This document shows positions 8,388 to 17,148 of a stretch of DNA of 64,000 nucleotides, in pieces. The stretch spans positions 3,150,336-3,214,335 of the forward strand of contig NC_019695.1 of the NCBI RefSeq assembly GCF_000317125.1, written 5' to 3'. Position 1 is the first letter of the stretch. Each line of letters opens with the position of its first letter. This DNA comes from Chroococcidiopsis thermalis PCC 7203. Lineage in GTDB: Bacteria; Cyanobacteriota; Cyanobacteriia; Cyanobacteriales; Chroococcidiopsidaceae. Made by a program: the position numbers and the translations under genes. The notes below the pieces were generated by a model. That model did no database searches and was not told the DNA's origin. It saw only the letters and a list, made by a program, of their open reading frames with translations.

Positions 8388-9152
8388 ATGAAAACTCAAC
8401 TCATCGTCATCACTACTGTTTTGACTGCTTTGCACTTCGCACCTCCAGCTCGTGCGGGAGATCTGGAACATACTAGACAACTTCTGGCAACAAAACAGTG
8501 CGAAGGATGCGATCTTAGTGGTGAGGGTCTGGTCTTAGCTAATTTAAGTCAGGCGAATCTGCGGGGGGCGAATTTAAGTGGTGCTAATTTGAGTCGGGCG
8601 AATTTGAGCGAGGCTGACCTAAGCGGTGCAAACCTTAGTGGTGCTTCTCTGTATGGCGCAAATCTGAGTGGTGCTAAGTTGGAGCAAACAGATTTGAGTG
8701 GAGCCGATCTGCGCGATGCCTATTTAGCTAATGTAGACTTGAAGACAACTAATCTTAGCGGTACTAGTTTGCAGGGGGCGATCGCCATTCCTACCCAAGC
8801 AGCAAAGCCTGAAGAATTTTATCGTTGGGGCATTGCTCAAGGACAAAAAGGCGACCCTAAAGGCGCAATTGGCTATTTCAATCAAGCTCTTAGCTTAAAC
8901 GACAAATACGCCCCAGCTTACATGGCGCGAGGTATTGCCCGCTACCAACTGCTAGACCGACCGGGAGCGATGCAGGATGCTCAACGCGCCAAATGGTTAT
9001 TTTTACGGCAGAGAAATAATGAAGGCTATGACACTGCCCAAGCCTTTGTAAACCAACTGCAAGCACCGCAAACAGAAACACCTAAGAGCAAACCCAATTT
9101 CTTTAACTTCCTTGGTGGCGTAACTTCAGTTTTATTAAGGTTTTTGTTGTAA
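8388..9152 (+). CDS. Secreted pentapeptide-repeat protein with TPR-like C-terminus
   Basis: About 254 residues from ATG 8388. A signal peptide (hydrophobic TVLTALHFAPPARA, cleavage expected near ARA-GD) is followed by a short Cys pair (QCEGCDLSG) and some 14 A(N/D)LSxA-type pentapeptides that should fold as a right-handed quadrilateral beta helix (about residues 45-125). A TPR-like pair of helices (YRWGIAQGQKGDPKGAIGYFNQAL and following) comes next. The location is probably periplasm or thylakoid lumen. The family function is unknown. The TTG at 8370 was rejected in favour of the ATG directly before the signal peptide. Confidence 0.8.
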   Translation: MKTQLIVITTVLTALHFAPPARAGDLEHTRQLLATKQCEGCDLSGEGLVLANLSQANLRGANLSGANLSRANLSEADLSGANLSGASLYGANLSGAKLEQTDLSGADLRDAYLANVDLKTTNLSGTSLQGAIAIPTQAAKPEEFYRWGIAQGQKGDPKGAIGYFNQALSLNDKYAPAYMARGIARYQLLDRPGAMQDAQRAKWLFLRQRNNEGYDTAQAFVNQLQAPQTETPKSKPNFFNFLGGVTSVLLRFLL

Positions 9153-9159
9153 CCTAACT

Positions 9160-9202
9160 AGTGACTAGTGACCAGTGACCAGTGACCAGCGACCAGTGAC
9201 CA
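9160..9202. repeat. Heptanucleotide STRR, (AGTGACC)n
   Basis: About six imperfect copies of AGTGACC/AGTGACT just before the TenA-like gene. An in-frame GTG within the array would extend that gene spuriously. Confidence 0.9.
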
Positions 9203-9228
9203 TCACCGCTGACTTACGACTTACTTAT

Positions 9229-9861
9229 ATGTCTCTATCCAGCGAATTGTGGCAAACTAACCAAGATTTAGCTCAAGCTTGTCTAAATCATCCATTTGTT
9301 CGGGGTATAGCCGATGGAACCTTGGAGCGAGAGAAGTTTGCTTACTATGTCGGGCAAGATGCATTTTTCCTTGAAGCCTTTGCCCGTGCCTACAGTATTG
9401 CCGCTGCTAAAGCACCTGATTGGGAAGGATTTAATTTGTTTCATGGCTTAGCTGGGGGCGTACTGCAAGAACTTCAGCTTCATGCCGGGTATGCAGCCAC
9501 ATGGGGAGTCAATATTAGTTCTGTCGAACCAGGTACAGCCACTCGTCGCTATATCGATTTTTTGTCGGCTACTGCTTGGAGTCAAGATGTGGGTTTAACC
9601 GCTGTGGCAATGTCACCTTGTATGAGACTTTATGCTTATTTGGGACAGAAGTTGGCAACTAAGGGTATTCTCACACATCAGTACAGCGATTGGATTCGTA
9701 CCTACAACAGCCCAGAATTCGAGCAGCTAGCGCAACAACTCGAAAAATTGAGCGATCGCTACACTAGCAACTCCGATACCGTACAAAAAACTTATCGCTA
9801 TGCTATGTTGTGCGAACGAGATTTCTTTCAAGCGGCTTGGGAATCGGGCGATCGACCATAA
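9229..9861 (+). CDS. tenA: TenA family thiaminase II-like protein
   Basis: TenA proteins hydrolyse aminopyrimidine breakdown products of thiamine for salvage, or in some lineages have unknown substrates. The 210-residue all-helical protein shows the family pattern: LWQTNQDLAQACLNHPFVRGI at the N-terminus, the FAYYVGQDAFFLEAFARAYS helix and the catalytic-cysteine region AMSPCMRLYAYLG. ATG 9229 was chosen because upstream in-frame codons are repeat sequence. thiD lies 8 kb away and is not in the same operon. It could be a TenA homologue of the C type; the exact substrate is not determined by sequence. Confidence 0.85.
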   Translation: MSLSSELWQTNQDLAQACLNHPFVRGIADGTLEREKFAYYVGQDAFFLEAFARAYSIAAAKAPDWEGFNLFHGLAGGVLQELQLHAGYAATWGVNISSVEPGTATRRYIDFLSATAWSQDVGLTAVAMSPCMRLYAYLGQKLATKGILTHQYSDWIRTYNSPEFEQLAQQLEKLSDRYTSNSDTVQKTYRYAMLCERDFFQAAWESGDRP

Positions 9862-10010
9862 CAATCGTTCGCTAGGTTTTCTTGCCACTGCTAGAGTGAT
9901 ATGCTGTGCGATGAAGTTCTTACTTTGACTGAATGAGTGTTCGCATCAAACTAAAGCCATTTCAAATATTAATGGGACGACTATGAAATTAGACAACTAT
10001 AAATAGGCGT

Positions 10011-10352
10011 TCATGACTTCCGAATTTTGTAGCTTGCTGCTCCAAAGGGATATGCCGAATTCCGAAACCTAATCCAAGTTTGCCATCCAATCGCCGAGAG
10101 TGACATCAATTGTCTGAGTTGTTGTAGTTGTATTTGCAGTGGTTCGCCACTCTGCCTCAAGCGATAAATACTGTCTTGTCCGCAATAAATTATTTCTGGT
10201 GCGTCGCGCAGTACGGTACGAGTGCAACGCTCGATCGCAATTAGTGTATCAGCCGTCCGTGCTAATTTGCGGCGAATTTGCCAAATTTGTCGCGCTACAT
10301 AGCAAAGCAGCACAGATAAAATTAAATTTATGGCAACAACAATCGTAACCAT
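10011..10352 (-). CDS. Conserved cyanobacterial membrane-anchored hypothetical protein
   Basis: About 113 residues from ATG 10352. One N-terminal membrane helix (VTIVVAINLILSVLLCYVA) is followed by a basic patch (RQIWQIRRKLART) and a helical soluble region (about residues 35-100) that would lie in the cytoplasm. A TTG at 10382 would add ten polar residues and was judged less likely. No known domain is recognised. It stands alone, convergent with the TenA gene. Confidence 0.6.
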   Translation of the reverse strand: MVTIVVAINLILSVLLCYVARQIWQIRRKLARTADTLIAIERCTRTVLRDAPEIIYCGQDSIYRLRQSGEPLQIQLQQLRQLMSLSAIGWQTWIRFRNSAYPFGAASYKIRKS

Positions 10353-10776
10353 GAGGCTCAAAGCTGTATGGGTTGATGACAAAATAAGTTTATGTTTTGC
10401 AAAATAATTTATTTTGATTTTTGATTATTTGCATGTTCTACGTAGTGGGAAAAAATATTAACAATTGCGATAACTTCGTTAAGCTTTGCTACCGCGGTTG
10501 GCTACACTTTTAATTTGTTTTTATAGCTTTTTTTACATTCATTGAGCAAAGGCAATTTCTTAAAAGTGGAATTTGAGAGTTAACAGTCGATCTCAATAAC
10601 TTTGTATTTGATAATACTAGCAGCGATCTCAGCCAAGGGAGAGAAGTTTTTTCGCCAAGGCATTGATATTTTGTTTTTACCAATGCTAATGCATAAATTA
10701 CCTTTAAGTAAAGATTTTTTACAGTAAGTTATGCATGAGTAAAATTACTCATTAAGCTATCATTTTGTTTGCCATC
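10353..10776. other. Intergenic region upstream of the arsenic island
   Basis: AT-rich; no gene, strong hairpin or tandem repeat was recognised. It must contain promoters for the divergent genes on either side. Confidence 0.5.
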
Positions 10777-10929
10777 ATGAAAGAAACAAACGTTGAAGCC
10801 AAGTACAACCAGAAAGACCGCGATCGTGCAGCAAACTCAGCGATCGCCAATGGAGAAGATTTTAACTTTGACTTGTGGGCAAGAGCCGTCAGACAACAAA
10901 TGCTAGCTGTGTTGCGCGAAAGAGAATAG
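10777..10929 (+). CDS. 50-residue small protein upstream of arsR
   Basis: ATG 10777 to TAG 10929 encodes 50 residues, hydrophilic at the N-terminus and with a C-terminal segment FDFNFDLWARAVRQQ-like (NFDLWARAVRQQMLAVLRE) that looks like an amphipathic helix. I recall short cyanobacterial proteins ending in a comparable 'LWA-AVRQQML' motif, but cannot name a family. It lies 34 bp before arsR. Whether it belongs to the arsenic operon is unclear, because a TATAAT box and an ArsR-like site fall between the two. Confidence 0.5.
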   Translation: MKETNVEAKYNQKDRDRAANSAIANGEDFNFDLWARAVRQQMLAVLRERE

Positions 10930-10943
10930 CATATAGTCAGACG

Positions 10944-10965
10944 TATAATTTCAATAAAATTTGAT
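10944..10965 (+). promoter_or_regulatory. TATAAT -10 box and ArsR-like operator at arsR
   Basis: TATAAT at 10944-10949 is followed directly by TTCAA-N6-TTGAT (10950-10965), an inverted repeat of the SmtB/ArsR type. The operator overlaps the arsR start codon (10964), so the transcript would have almost no leader and the repressor could block its own gene. Confidence 0.55.
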
Positions 10966-11299
10966 GCAAGTTTCTTTCTCAGTCACCTCCGACGCGATCG
11001 CATCTGGTTTTCATGCCTTGTCTGAGCCGTTACGCATTCGGATACTAGAACTTTTACGCTCCTCAGAGCTTTGCGTGTGCGAATTGTCGGAGGAACTGGG
11101 AATTGCTCAATCTAAGCTATCTTTTCACCTCAAAACCTTAAAGGAAGCTAATTTAGTGCGATCGCGTCAGGAAGGACGCTGGATTTACTACAGCTTGAAT
11201 TTATCGCAGTTCGTTGCATTAGAACAATATTTATCGGAATATCGCCGCTTCAGTCAATTGCTGCCCGCCCGTCCCTGCGAGGATACGCCCTCATCCTGA
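10964..11299 (+). CDS. arsR: ArsR/SmtB family metalloregulator (first copy)
   Basis: A 111-residue winged-helix repressor. The recognition-helix region reads LGIAQSKLSFHLKTLKEANLVRSRQEGRWIYY. The alpha-3 metal-sensing motif ELCVCEL carries the Cys-x-Cys pair used by ArsR proteins to bind As(III) or Sb(III). In the apo form such proteins repress; metalloid binding releases DNA. The start is ATG 10964; the TTG three nt earlier was rejected. It heads the operon that continues with the binding protein, GAPDH and arsJ, and carries ArsR-like operators both at its own start and in front of the next gene. Confidence 0.92.
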   Translation: MQVSFSVTSDAIASGFHALSEPLRIRILELLRSSELCVCELSEELGIAQSKLSFHLKTLKEANLVRSRQEGRWIYYSLNLSQFVALEQYLSEYRRFSQLLPARPCEDTPSS

Positions 11300-11314
11300 G
11301 CCAAATATCCCCTC

Positions 11315-11343
11315 TTGACAAATCAATTTTTTTTGAAATGATA
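11315..11343 (+). promoter_or_regulatory. Sigma-70-like promoter with embedded ArsR-like operator
   Basis: A TTGACA -35 (11315-11320), a 17-nt spacer and an ATGATA-like -10 (11338-11343) lie upstream of the PstS-like gene. The spacer contains ATCAA-N6-TTGAA (11322-11337), the same 5-6-5 architecture as the site at 10950-10965. Confidence 0.6.
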
Positions 11344-11395
11344 GAAAGGTAGATTCCCCGATCGCAAATTGATTTCAAGTGTAGGGGTGAGGCAT

Positions 11396-12457
11396 ATGAA
11401 AACGATAGCCAGTATTTCTATTTTCCTGGCGGGATTTGGTGTTGCGATCGCAACTGCTATGGCAATGCCAAACGCAGTTAGTCCAACCAAGCAACCGTTA
11501 AGGTTCGCTCAAGCGAATAATTCAGAACCCGCAGCTACAGTTAAGACGGACGGTTCTAGCACAGTTTACCCCATCACCAAAGCAATAGCAGAAGAGTTTC
11601 AAACCACAGCGTCGGGCAAGAACGCACAGTTGCTCGTGAATTTTTCTGGTACGAGTGCTGGGTTTAAAAAGTTTTGTGCCGGAGAAACAGACATTAGCGA
11701 TGCTTCCAGACCGATCCGCACTGACGAGATGGAAGCTTGCAACAACAACAAAATTAGATATATCGAACTACCCGTTGCCTACGACGCGCTGACAATCGCC
11801 GTTAATCCTCAAAATACCTGGGCTAAAGATATTACTGTAGCCGAACTGAAAAAGATGTGGGAGCCAGCGGCAGAGGGAAAAATTACGAATTGGCAGCAAA
11901 TCAGGTCTGCGTGGAGCGATCGCCCCTTAAAATTATACGGTGCTGGTAAAGATTCGGGTACGTTTGATTATTTTACTGAAGCAGTAGTCGGTAAAGCCAG
12001 AGCTAGCCGCCAGGACTACACGGCAAGCGAAGATGATGATGAATTGGTAGAGGGAGTGAGCAAAGACCTGAATGCGTTGGGGTATTTTGGCTTTGCTTAT
12101 TACGAGGCAAATCAAAACAAGCTGAAGGCTCTGGCAGTAGATAGCGGTAGAGGTGCAGTTTTACCATCGCGACAGACAGTAGAAAAAGCACAGTACGAGC
12201 CTCTGTCTCGACCATTATTTATCTACGTTAATGCCAGATCGGTTCAGCTCAAACCTGCCGTGCGAAGATTTGTCGATTTCTATATTCAGCGTGCGCCAAC
12301 TTTAGTTAGCTCCGTGGGTTACATCCCTTTACCAGCGGAAGGCTATCGCCTGAGTTATATCTACTTCAATCGAGGCAAAGTGGGAACCGTCTTTGAAGGC
12401 AAATCCCAAATTGGTCTGACAATTGGGCAGTTATTACGCAGACAAGCAAAATTTTAA
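11396..12457 (+). CDS. PstS-like phosphate/oxyanion-binding protein in the ars operon
   Basis: About 353 residues from ATG 11396, with an N-terminal signal sequence ([19 protein letters not shown]). The ligand-binding core of the PstS/SphX family is visible: [49 protein letters not shown], then [18 protein letters not shown]. PstS binds phosphate in the periplasm and hands it to PstCAB, but no pstCAB genes are nearby. Position between arsR and the ArsJ pair suggests a role in high-affinity phosphate supply under arsenate stress, or in oxyanion discrimination; that is inference. ATG 11396 directly precedes the signal peptide, so the longer reading was discarded. Confidence 0.88.
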   Translation: MKTIASISIFLAGFGVAIATAMAMPNAVSPTKQPLRFAQANNSEPAATVKTDGSSTVYPITKAIAEEFQTTASGKNAQLLVNFSGTSAGFKKFCAGETDISDASRPIRTDEMEACNNNKIRYIELPVAYDALTIAVNPQNTWAKDITVAELKKMWEPAAEGKITNWQQIRSAWSDRPLKLYGAGKDSGTFDYFTEAVVGKARASRQDYTASEDDDELVEGVSKDLNALGYFGFAYYEANQNKLKALAVDSGRGAVLPSRQTVEKAQYEPLSRPLFIYVNARSVQLKPAVRRFVDFYIQRAPTLVSSVGYIPLPAEGYRLSYIYFNRGKVGTVFEGKSQIGLTIGQLLRRQAKF

Positions 12458-12475
12458 CTACAACCAGGTAAAGTA

Positions 12476-13483
12476 ATGGGAATTCGAGTTGGTATCAACG
12501 GTTTTGGTAGGATCGGACGATTAGCATTAAGGGCTGCCTGGGGATGGTCGGAACTAGACTTCGTACATATCAACGAAATTAAAGGTGGTGCAGTCGCCGC
12601 CGCCCATTTACTTAAATTTGATTCCGTCCACGGTCGTTGGACACCAGAAGTAGCAGCAGAGGGCGATCGCATTTCTATTGACGGCAAGTATTTGAGTTTC
12701 AGCGAGTCCCCCACACCAGGAGAAGTCCCGTGGGATGAGTTGGGAGTCGATCTCGTATTGGAGTGTTCTGGTAAATTCCGCACCCCAACTTTACTCGAAC
12801 CCTATTTTAAGCGGGGAGTGCAAAAAGTCATTGTGGCTGCACCCGTTAAGGAAGAGGCGTTAAATATCGTTATGGGAGTCAACGATCGCCTCTACGAACA
12901 TGACAAGCACCACTTACTCACAGCGGCTTCCTGTACCACAAACTGTCTGGCTCCAGTTGTAAAAGTTATCCATGAAGGATTGGGAATTCGACATGGAGTC
13001 ATTACCACAGTCCACGACCACACCAACACGCAGACAATCGTAGACGCGCCGCATAAAGACTTGCGACGGGCGCGAGCGACGGGTTTATCTTTAATTCCAA
13101 CGACAACGGGTTCCGCTACAGCAATCGGGTTAATTTATCCCGAACTGCAAGGTAAGCTCAACGGTTTGGCAGTGCGAGTGCCGTTATTAAATGCCTCCCT
13201 CACCGATTGCGTGTTTGAAGTCGTGCGTCCTACCACAGTAGAGGAAATTAACGGTTTGCTCAAAACTGCGGCAGAAGGAGAACTCAAAGGCATTCTCGGT
13301 TACGAAGAACGTCCCTTAGTTTCTGTAGACTACAAAGACGATCCGCGATCGGCTGTTGTAGATGCACTATCAACAATGGTCATCGATGAAACACAAGTCA
13401 AAGTTTTAGCCTGGTATGACAACGAATGGGGCTATGCAAATCGCATGGTTGAACTTGCCCGCAAGATTGCCCGTTGTTACTAA
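12476..13483 (+). CDS. gap: ArsJ-associated glyceraldehyde-3-phosphate dehydrogenase
   Basis: A 335-residue type I GAPDH. The Rossmann start [20 protein letters not shown], the catalytic SCTTNCLAP cysteine motif near residue 155, the histidine-bearing VHDHTNTQ and the C-terminal [12 protein letters not shown] are all intact. In ArsJ systems, GAPDH uses arsenate in place of phosphate to form unstable 1-arseno-3-phosphoglycerate, which ArsJ exports. The location 136 bp before arsJ and 18 bp after the binding protein supports that specialised role rather than central glycolysis. The coding frame shows no defects. Confidence 0.93.
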   Translation: MGIRVGINGFGRIGRLALRAAWGWSELDFVHINEIKGGAVAAAHLLKFDSVHGRWTPEVAAEGDRISIDGKYLSFSESPTPGEVPWDELGVDLVLECSGKFRTPTLLEPYFKRGVQKVIVAAPVKEEALNIVMGVNDRLYEHDKHHLLTAASCTTNCLAPVVKVIHEGLGIRHGVITTVHDHTNTQTIVDAPHKDLRRARATGLSLIPTTTGSATAIGLIYPELQGKLNGLAVRVPLLNASLTDCVFEVVRPTTVEEINGLLKTAAEGELKGILGYEERPLVSVDYKDDPRSAVVDALSTMVIDETQVKVLAWYDNEWGYANRMVELARKIARCY

Positions 13484-13503
13484 TCTCCTTCTTGCAAACT
13501 TTA

Positions 13504-13569
13504 GATCCCCCAACCCCCTTAAAAAGGGGGCTACGTACTCCCCCCTTGTCAAGGGGGGCAGGGGGGATC
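13504..13569. repeat. GATCCCCCAACCCCC-type inverted repeat, family B
   Basis: GATCCCCCAACCCCCTT at the left faces AAGGGGGGCAGGGGGGATC at the right, with an internal CCCCTT/AAGGGG hairpin. It lies between the GAPDH and arsJ genes. Related copies are at 21739-21769, 25607-25658, 45331-45394, 54575-54641 and, in frame, 56729-56784. Confidence 0.85.
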
Positions 13570-13619
13570 GAGATCTCTGACATAAGTGCTTAATTTCTGT
13601 CTCGCCCCACCCAACAACC

Positions 13620-14879
13620 ATGACTTCCACTGCTGGAAATAAAGCCAATTTGCGTAACTATGCCCTCGTTACTGCTGCCTACTGGGGCTTCACAATTACC
13701 GATGGAGCGTTGCGGATGTTGGTGCTACTGCACTTTCATCTGCTGGGCTACACTCCTTTGCAAATCGCCATGTTGTTTCTGTTTTACGAAATTTTTGGCG
13801 TTGTCACCAATTTTCTTGGAGGTTGGATCGGCTCTCAATTTGGTCTAAAGCTGACTCTTTATGGTGGCATCGGACTACAAGTTTTTGCTTTAGCTATGCT
13901 GGCGTTGCTCAATCCAGAATGGGCTGTGTGGTTGCAAGTCACCTACGTGATGGTCGCGCAAGCCTTTTCTGGGATTGCCAAAGACTTGACCAAGATGAGT
14001 TCTAAGAGTGCGATTCGCTTGGTCGTACCCCAGTCAGCGCAGTCGTCACTGTTTAAATGGGTAGCTATATTAACTGGCTCCAAAAATGCTCTGAAGGGAG
14101 TTGGCTTTTTTGTGGGTAGCGTTTTGCTAGCTCAATTTGGCTTTGTGAATGCCCTGCTAATTATGGCAGCAGGACTGTGCTTAATCTTGGGTACGGGAGT
14201 ACTGCTACCGTCAGGTATGGGCAAAATTAAGGCGAAAGTTAAATTTACCCAACTCTTTTCTAAAAGTAGGGAGATTAATATTCTCTCTGCGGCTCGTTTC
14301 TTTCTCTTCGGTGCGAGAGATGTTTGGTTTGTAGTTGCCCTCCCCGTGTTTCTCTACAGCACGCTTGGCTGGACGTTCGAGCAGGTCGGGGGATTCATGG
14401 CTTGCTGGGTGATTGGCTACGGGACAGTACAGTTTTTAGCGCCCAATCTGCTGCGCTGGTTGGGTTCGGGAGCGGCTCCCCAAGGGAGAACGATTCAAAT
14501 TTGGACGTTTGTGCTGAGTGCAATTCCCGCCGCGATCGCTCTTTCGCTCCAACTTAGGGTGTCTCCAGCTTTAACAATTGTGGCAGGATTAGCAATTTTT
14601 GGGATTATTTTTGCCTTTAATTCAGCAATTCATTCCTATCTCGTCCTTGCCTACACCGATGATGACAAGGTGGCATTAAATGTTGGCTTCTACTATATGG
14701 CTAACTCTGGTGGACGCTTAGCGGGTACAGTGCTATCTGGTTTGATCTTTCAGCTATTTGGCTTAGTGGGTTGTTTGTGGGTGTCGATGGTATTCGTACT
14801 TGCGGCGGCTGCAATTTCTTTGAAATTACCCGATCCGCAACCCCAAAAAGCGATCGCCTGGAAAGCTGGAGATGAATAA
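13620..14879 (+). CDS. arsJ: ArsJ, organoarsenical efflux MFS transporter
   Basis: A 419-residue, roughly 12-helix major facilitator protein. The opening NLRNYALVTAAYWGFTITDGALRMLVLLHFH and the AFSGIAKDLTKMSSKSAIR region match the ArsJ family. ArsJ extrudes 1-arseno-3-phosphoglycerate made by the partner GAPDH, which then decays outside and completes arsenate removal without reduction. The gene starts at ATG 13620 and is preceded by a GAPDH gene, the diagnostic pair. Nothing is truncated. The intergenic inverted repeat upstream could attenuate read-through between the two. Confidence 0.92.
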   Translation: MTSTAGNKANLRNYALVTAAYWGFTITDGALRMLVLLHFHLLGYTPLQIAMLFLFYEIFGVVTNFLGGWIGSQFGLKLTLYGGIGLQVFALAMLALLNPEWAVWLQVTYVMVAQAFSGIAKDLTKMSSKSAIRLVVPQSAQSSLFKWVAILTGSKNALKGVGFFVGSVLLAQFGFVNALLIMAAGLCLILGTGVLLPSGMGKIKAKVKFTQLFSKSREINILSAARFFLFGARDVWFVVALPVFLYSTLGWTFEQVGGFMACWVIGYGTVQFLAPNLLRWLGSGAAPQGRTIQIWTFVLSAIPAAIALSLQLRVSPALTIVAGLAIFGIIFAFNSAIHSYLVLAYTDDDKVALNVGFYYMANSGGRLAGTVLSGLIFQLFGLVGCLWVSMVFVLAAAAISLKLPDPQPQKAIAWKAGDE

Positions 14880-14885
14880 TTATTG

Positions 14886-14915
14886 GTAGTTGGTAATGGG
14901 TAATGGGTAATGGGT
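14886..14915. repeat. Heptanucleotide STRR, (GGGTAAT)n
   Basis: About four copies of TGGTAAT/GGGTAAT just after arsJ. The complementary unit is at 60961-60990. Confidence 0.85.
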
Positions 14916-14928
14916 ACGATCGCACACC

Positions 14929-14990
14929 GGGGGCGGGTTCACCAACAAACTTTACTTCCATACCAAGATCTCAATAAACCCGCCCTTACA
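14929..14990. repeat. GGGCGGGTT-type dispersed element, family C
   Basis: GGGCGGGTT (14931-14939) and AACCCGCCC (14977-14985) bracket about 37 bp. Read on the - strand it aligns along its length with the element at 23941-24000, with shared stretches GGGCGGGTTTATT, GAAGTAAA and GGTGAACCCGCCCC. Confidence 0.8.
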
Positions 14991-15037
14991 GGAATTTCGG
15001 TTTTTACCCAAGAAGCAGTGATTTTGTTAAAGCAACA

Positions 15038-16180
15038 ATGAGTATTAACAGTTCTGCATCAAAGCCAATTGTCAACCGTCTGAGTTTTTTTGAGAAATAC
15101 CTGACTGTCTGGGTTTTCTTGTGTATTGTTGCTGGAATTTTATTAGGTAGGTTGTTTCCGGGCATAGCAGTGGCTCTTGATGCCATGAGCATTTATCAGG
15201 TGTCAATTCCGATCGCTATTTGCCTCTTTTTCATGATGTATCCAATTATGGTGAAGATCGACTTCACTCAGGCAACAAACGCAATTCGATCGCCCAAACC
15301 TGTCATTCTCACCTTAGTTGTGAATTGGTTAATTAAGCCGTTCACGATGGTTGTATTCGCTCAATTTTTTCTGGGGTGGTTATTTCGTCCTTTGCTATCT
15401 GGTACGGAAATTATCCGAGGTAGCGAAATTGTGTTGGCGAATTCCTACATTGCTGGGGCAATCTTACTAGGCATAGCCCCTTGTACGGCAATGGTATTGA
15501 TGTGGGGTTATCTCTCTTATGGCAATCAAGGACATACACTGGTGATGGTAGCAGTAAATTCTCTAGCCATGCTGTTTTTGTATGCGCCGTTGGGAAGATG
15601 GTTGTTAGCAGCAAACGATCTCAGCGTACCTTGGGAAACTATCGTCCTATCAGTGCTGATTTATGTTGGCTTGCCCTTAGCTGCGGGAATGTATAGTCGC
15701 TACTGGATACTGAAACATAAGGGTAGAGAGTGGTTTGAACGGCGATTTTTAAAATATCTCAGTCCCGTTGCGATCGCTGCACTTTTATTGACTCTCGTGC
15801 TTTTATTTGCTTTCAAAGGTGAGCTAATTGTCAACAATCCTATACATATCGTTTTAATTGCCGTACCGCTGTTTATTCAGACGAATTTTATTTTTCTAAT
15901 TTCCTACGTAGCAGCATTAAAACTCAAACTTGCTTATGAAGATGCTGCACCTGCGGCATTGATTGGAGCCAGCAATCATTTTGAAGTGGCGATCGCTACA
16001 GCGGTGATGTTATTCGGTTTAAATTCTGGCGCTGCTTTGGCTACTGTGGTGGGAGTCTTAATCGAAGTCCCAGTCATGCTGATGCTAGTAGAAATTTGCA
16101 AGCGTACAGCAGCTTGGTTTCCTCGCGAACCAGAAAAAGCTTCTCTGCGCGATCCGCGTTGTGTCAGTGCTTTTAAGTGA
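15038..16180 (+). CDS. acr3: ACR3 family arsenite efflux transporter
   Basis: A 380-residue integral membrane protein with about ten hydrophobic segments. It expels As(OH)3 using the proton gradient. The Acr3 hallmark around transmembrane segment 4/5, [19 protein letters not shown], is intact and contains the cysteine shown in other Acr3 proteins to be essential. The [20 protein letters not shown] motif near the C-terminus is also typical. It is immediately followed by arsC, so arsenite made by the reductase has its exporter in the same transcription unit. Confidence 0.94.
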   Translation: MSINSSASKPIVNRLSFFEKYLTVWVFLCIVAGILLGRLFPGIAVALDAMSIYQVSIPIAICLFFMMYPIMVKIDFTQATNAIRSPKPVILTLVVNWLIKPFTMVVFAQFFLGWLFRPLLSGTEIIRGSEIVLANSYIAGAILLGIAPCTAMVLMWGYLSYGNQGHTLVMVAVNSLAMLFLYAPLGRWLLAANDLSVPWETIVLSVLIYVGLPLAAGMYSRYWILKHKGREWFERRFLKYLSPVAIAALLLTLVLLFAFKGELIVNNPIHIVLIAVPLFIQTNFIFLISYVAALKLKLAYEDAAPAALIGASNHFEVAIATAVMLFGLNSGAALATVVGVLIEVPVMLMLVEICKRTAAWFPREPEKASLRDPRCVSAFK

Positions 16181-16216
16181 AATAAATCCGAGCGAGTCTC
16201 TCCGAATTAACTTATT

Positions 16217-16248
16217 TTTTTTGACTTTTAACTTTCAACTTTTGACTT
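16217..16248. repeat. Heptanucleotide STRR, (TTTTGAC)n-like, before arsC
   Basis: Imperfect TTTTGACTTTTAACTTT units directly upstream of the arsC ATG, in the place where its ribosome-binding site should be. Related arrays are at 18150-18184, 36243-36300 and 45485-45524. Confidence 0.8.
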
Positions 16249-16662
16249 ATGAAAAGAGTCATGTTTGTGTGTAAAAACAACTCTCGTCGTTCTCAAATGG
16301 CGGAGGGTTTTGCCCGACAATTAGGAAGAGAAAACATTTCAGTTACTAGTGCTGGTTTAGAAGCTAGCTACATCGATCCATTAACAGTAGAAGTGATGTC
16401 AGAAGTTGGCGTAGATATTAGCAGCCAGAAATCGAAACCTTTAAGCGATTTTCATCCAGAAGATTATGATGCAGTTATTTCTTTATGTGGCTGTGGTGTC
16501 AATTTACCTGAGTCTTGGATATTCAGAGAAGTCTTCCAGGATTGGCAATTGGAAGATCCTCAAGGGCAATCAATAGAAACTTTTCGACAGGTGCGATCGC
16601 AAATTAAAAAAAGAGTAGAGCAACTTATTCAATCTCTTAAAAATGAAAAAAACAATGTTTAA
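16249..16662 (+). CDS. arsC: Arsenate reductase ArsC, low-molecular-weight phosphatase type
   Basis: A 137-residue cytoplasmic enzyme that reduces arsenate to arsenite. The P-loop is VCKNNSRRSQMAEG with nucleophile Cys8. A further pair, Cys80 and Cys82 in SLCGCG, matches the cysteine positions of the Synechocystis-type enzyme, which couples the phosphatase fold to the glutathione/glutaredoxin system. The family length is normal. It lies 68 bp after acr3 on the same strand and ends 24 bp before the convergent second arsR. Confidence 0.93.
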   Translation: MKRVMFVCKNNSRRSQMAEGFARQLGRENISVTSAGLEASYIDPLTVEVMSEVGVDISSQKSKPLSDFHPEDYDAVISLCGCGVNLPESWIFREVFQDWQLEDPQGQSIETFRQVRSQIKKRVEQLIQSLKNEKNNV

Positions 16663-16686
16663 ATCATAAAATCTACATTCAAAACT

Positions 16687-17043
16687 TCAACTTAATGTAT
16701 CTTCGCGCTGAGGAATAAGCAAAGCATTTCTCAGTGCGTCGAGCTGTTGGGGAACCAGACTATAGTAAATCCAGTTGCCGCGCCTTTCTTTCTGCAACAA
16801 GCCAGTTTCATATAACACTTTGAGATGGTGGCTGACAGTGGGTTGCGATAACCCCAAGGGTTCAGTTAACTCGCAAACACAGACTTCACCGTTAGGATGA
16901 GAAGCAATTATACTCAGAATTTGCAATCGTGCAGGTTCCCCAAGAACGCGAAACATAGCCGCGAGTTGAGCCGCCGCTTCAGCTTTGATGAAACCTGAAA
17001 GTAGGGGTGGACAGCAATTAGTAAGTAGTTTAGATAATTTCAT
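16687..17043 (-). CDS. arsR: ArsR family metalloregulator (second copy)
   Basis: About 118 residues from ATG 17043 (MKLSKLLTNCCPPLLSG). The winged helix is standard (LGLSQPTVSHHLKVLYETGLLQKERRGNWIYYSL) and the metal motif is EVCVCELTEPL. An additional N-terminal Cys pair (NCCPP) is characteristic of the Cys-rich cyanobacterial ArsR group and could complete a three-coordinate As(III) site. It is transcribed divergently from arsM across a region with three inverted repeats. The upstream in-frame extension to 17097 would pass through those operators and was rejected. Confidence 0.92.
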   Translation of the reverse strand: MKLSKLLTNCCPPLLSGFIKAEAAAQLAAMFRVLGEPARLQILSIIASHPNGEVCVCELTEPLGLSQPTVSHHLKVLYETGLLQKERRGNWIYYSLVPQQLDALRNALLIPQREDTLS

Positions 17044-17051
17044 ATTTCTAT

Positions 17052-17114
17052 ATTGACATCCATCAATGTCGTATGCCAGTATATTGATATAAATCAATAT
17101 TGATGTAAATCAAT
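17052..17114. promoter_or_regulatory. Triple ArsR-like operator between arsR and arsM
   Basis: Three inverted repeats are packed into 63 bp. They are ATTGA-N6-TCAAT (17052-17067), the perfect palindrome ATATTGATATAAATCAATAT (17081-17100) and ATTGATGTAAATCAAT (17099-17114). The last two overlap by two bases and their centres are 16 bp apart, so repressor dimers could bind in tandem and control both divergent genes. Confidence 0.65.
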
Positions 17115-17148
17115 GTTGCTTGGAAGATATCACTTTAAGTTTCTAGCA

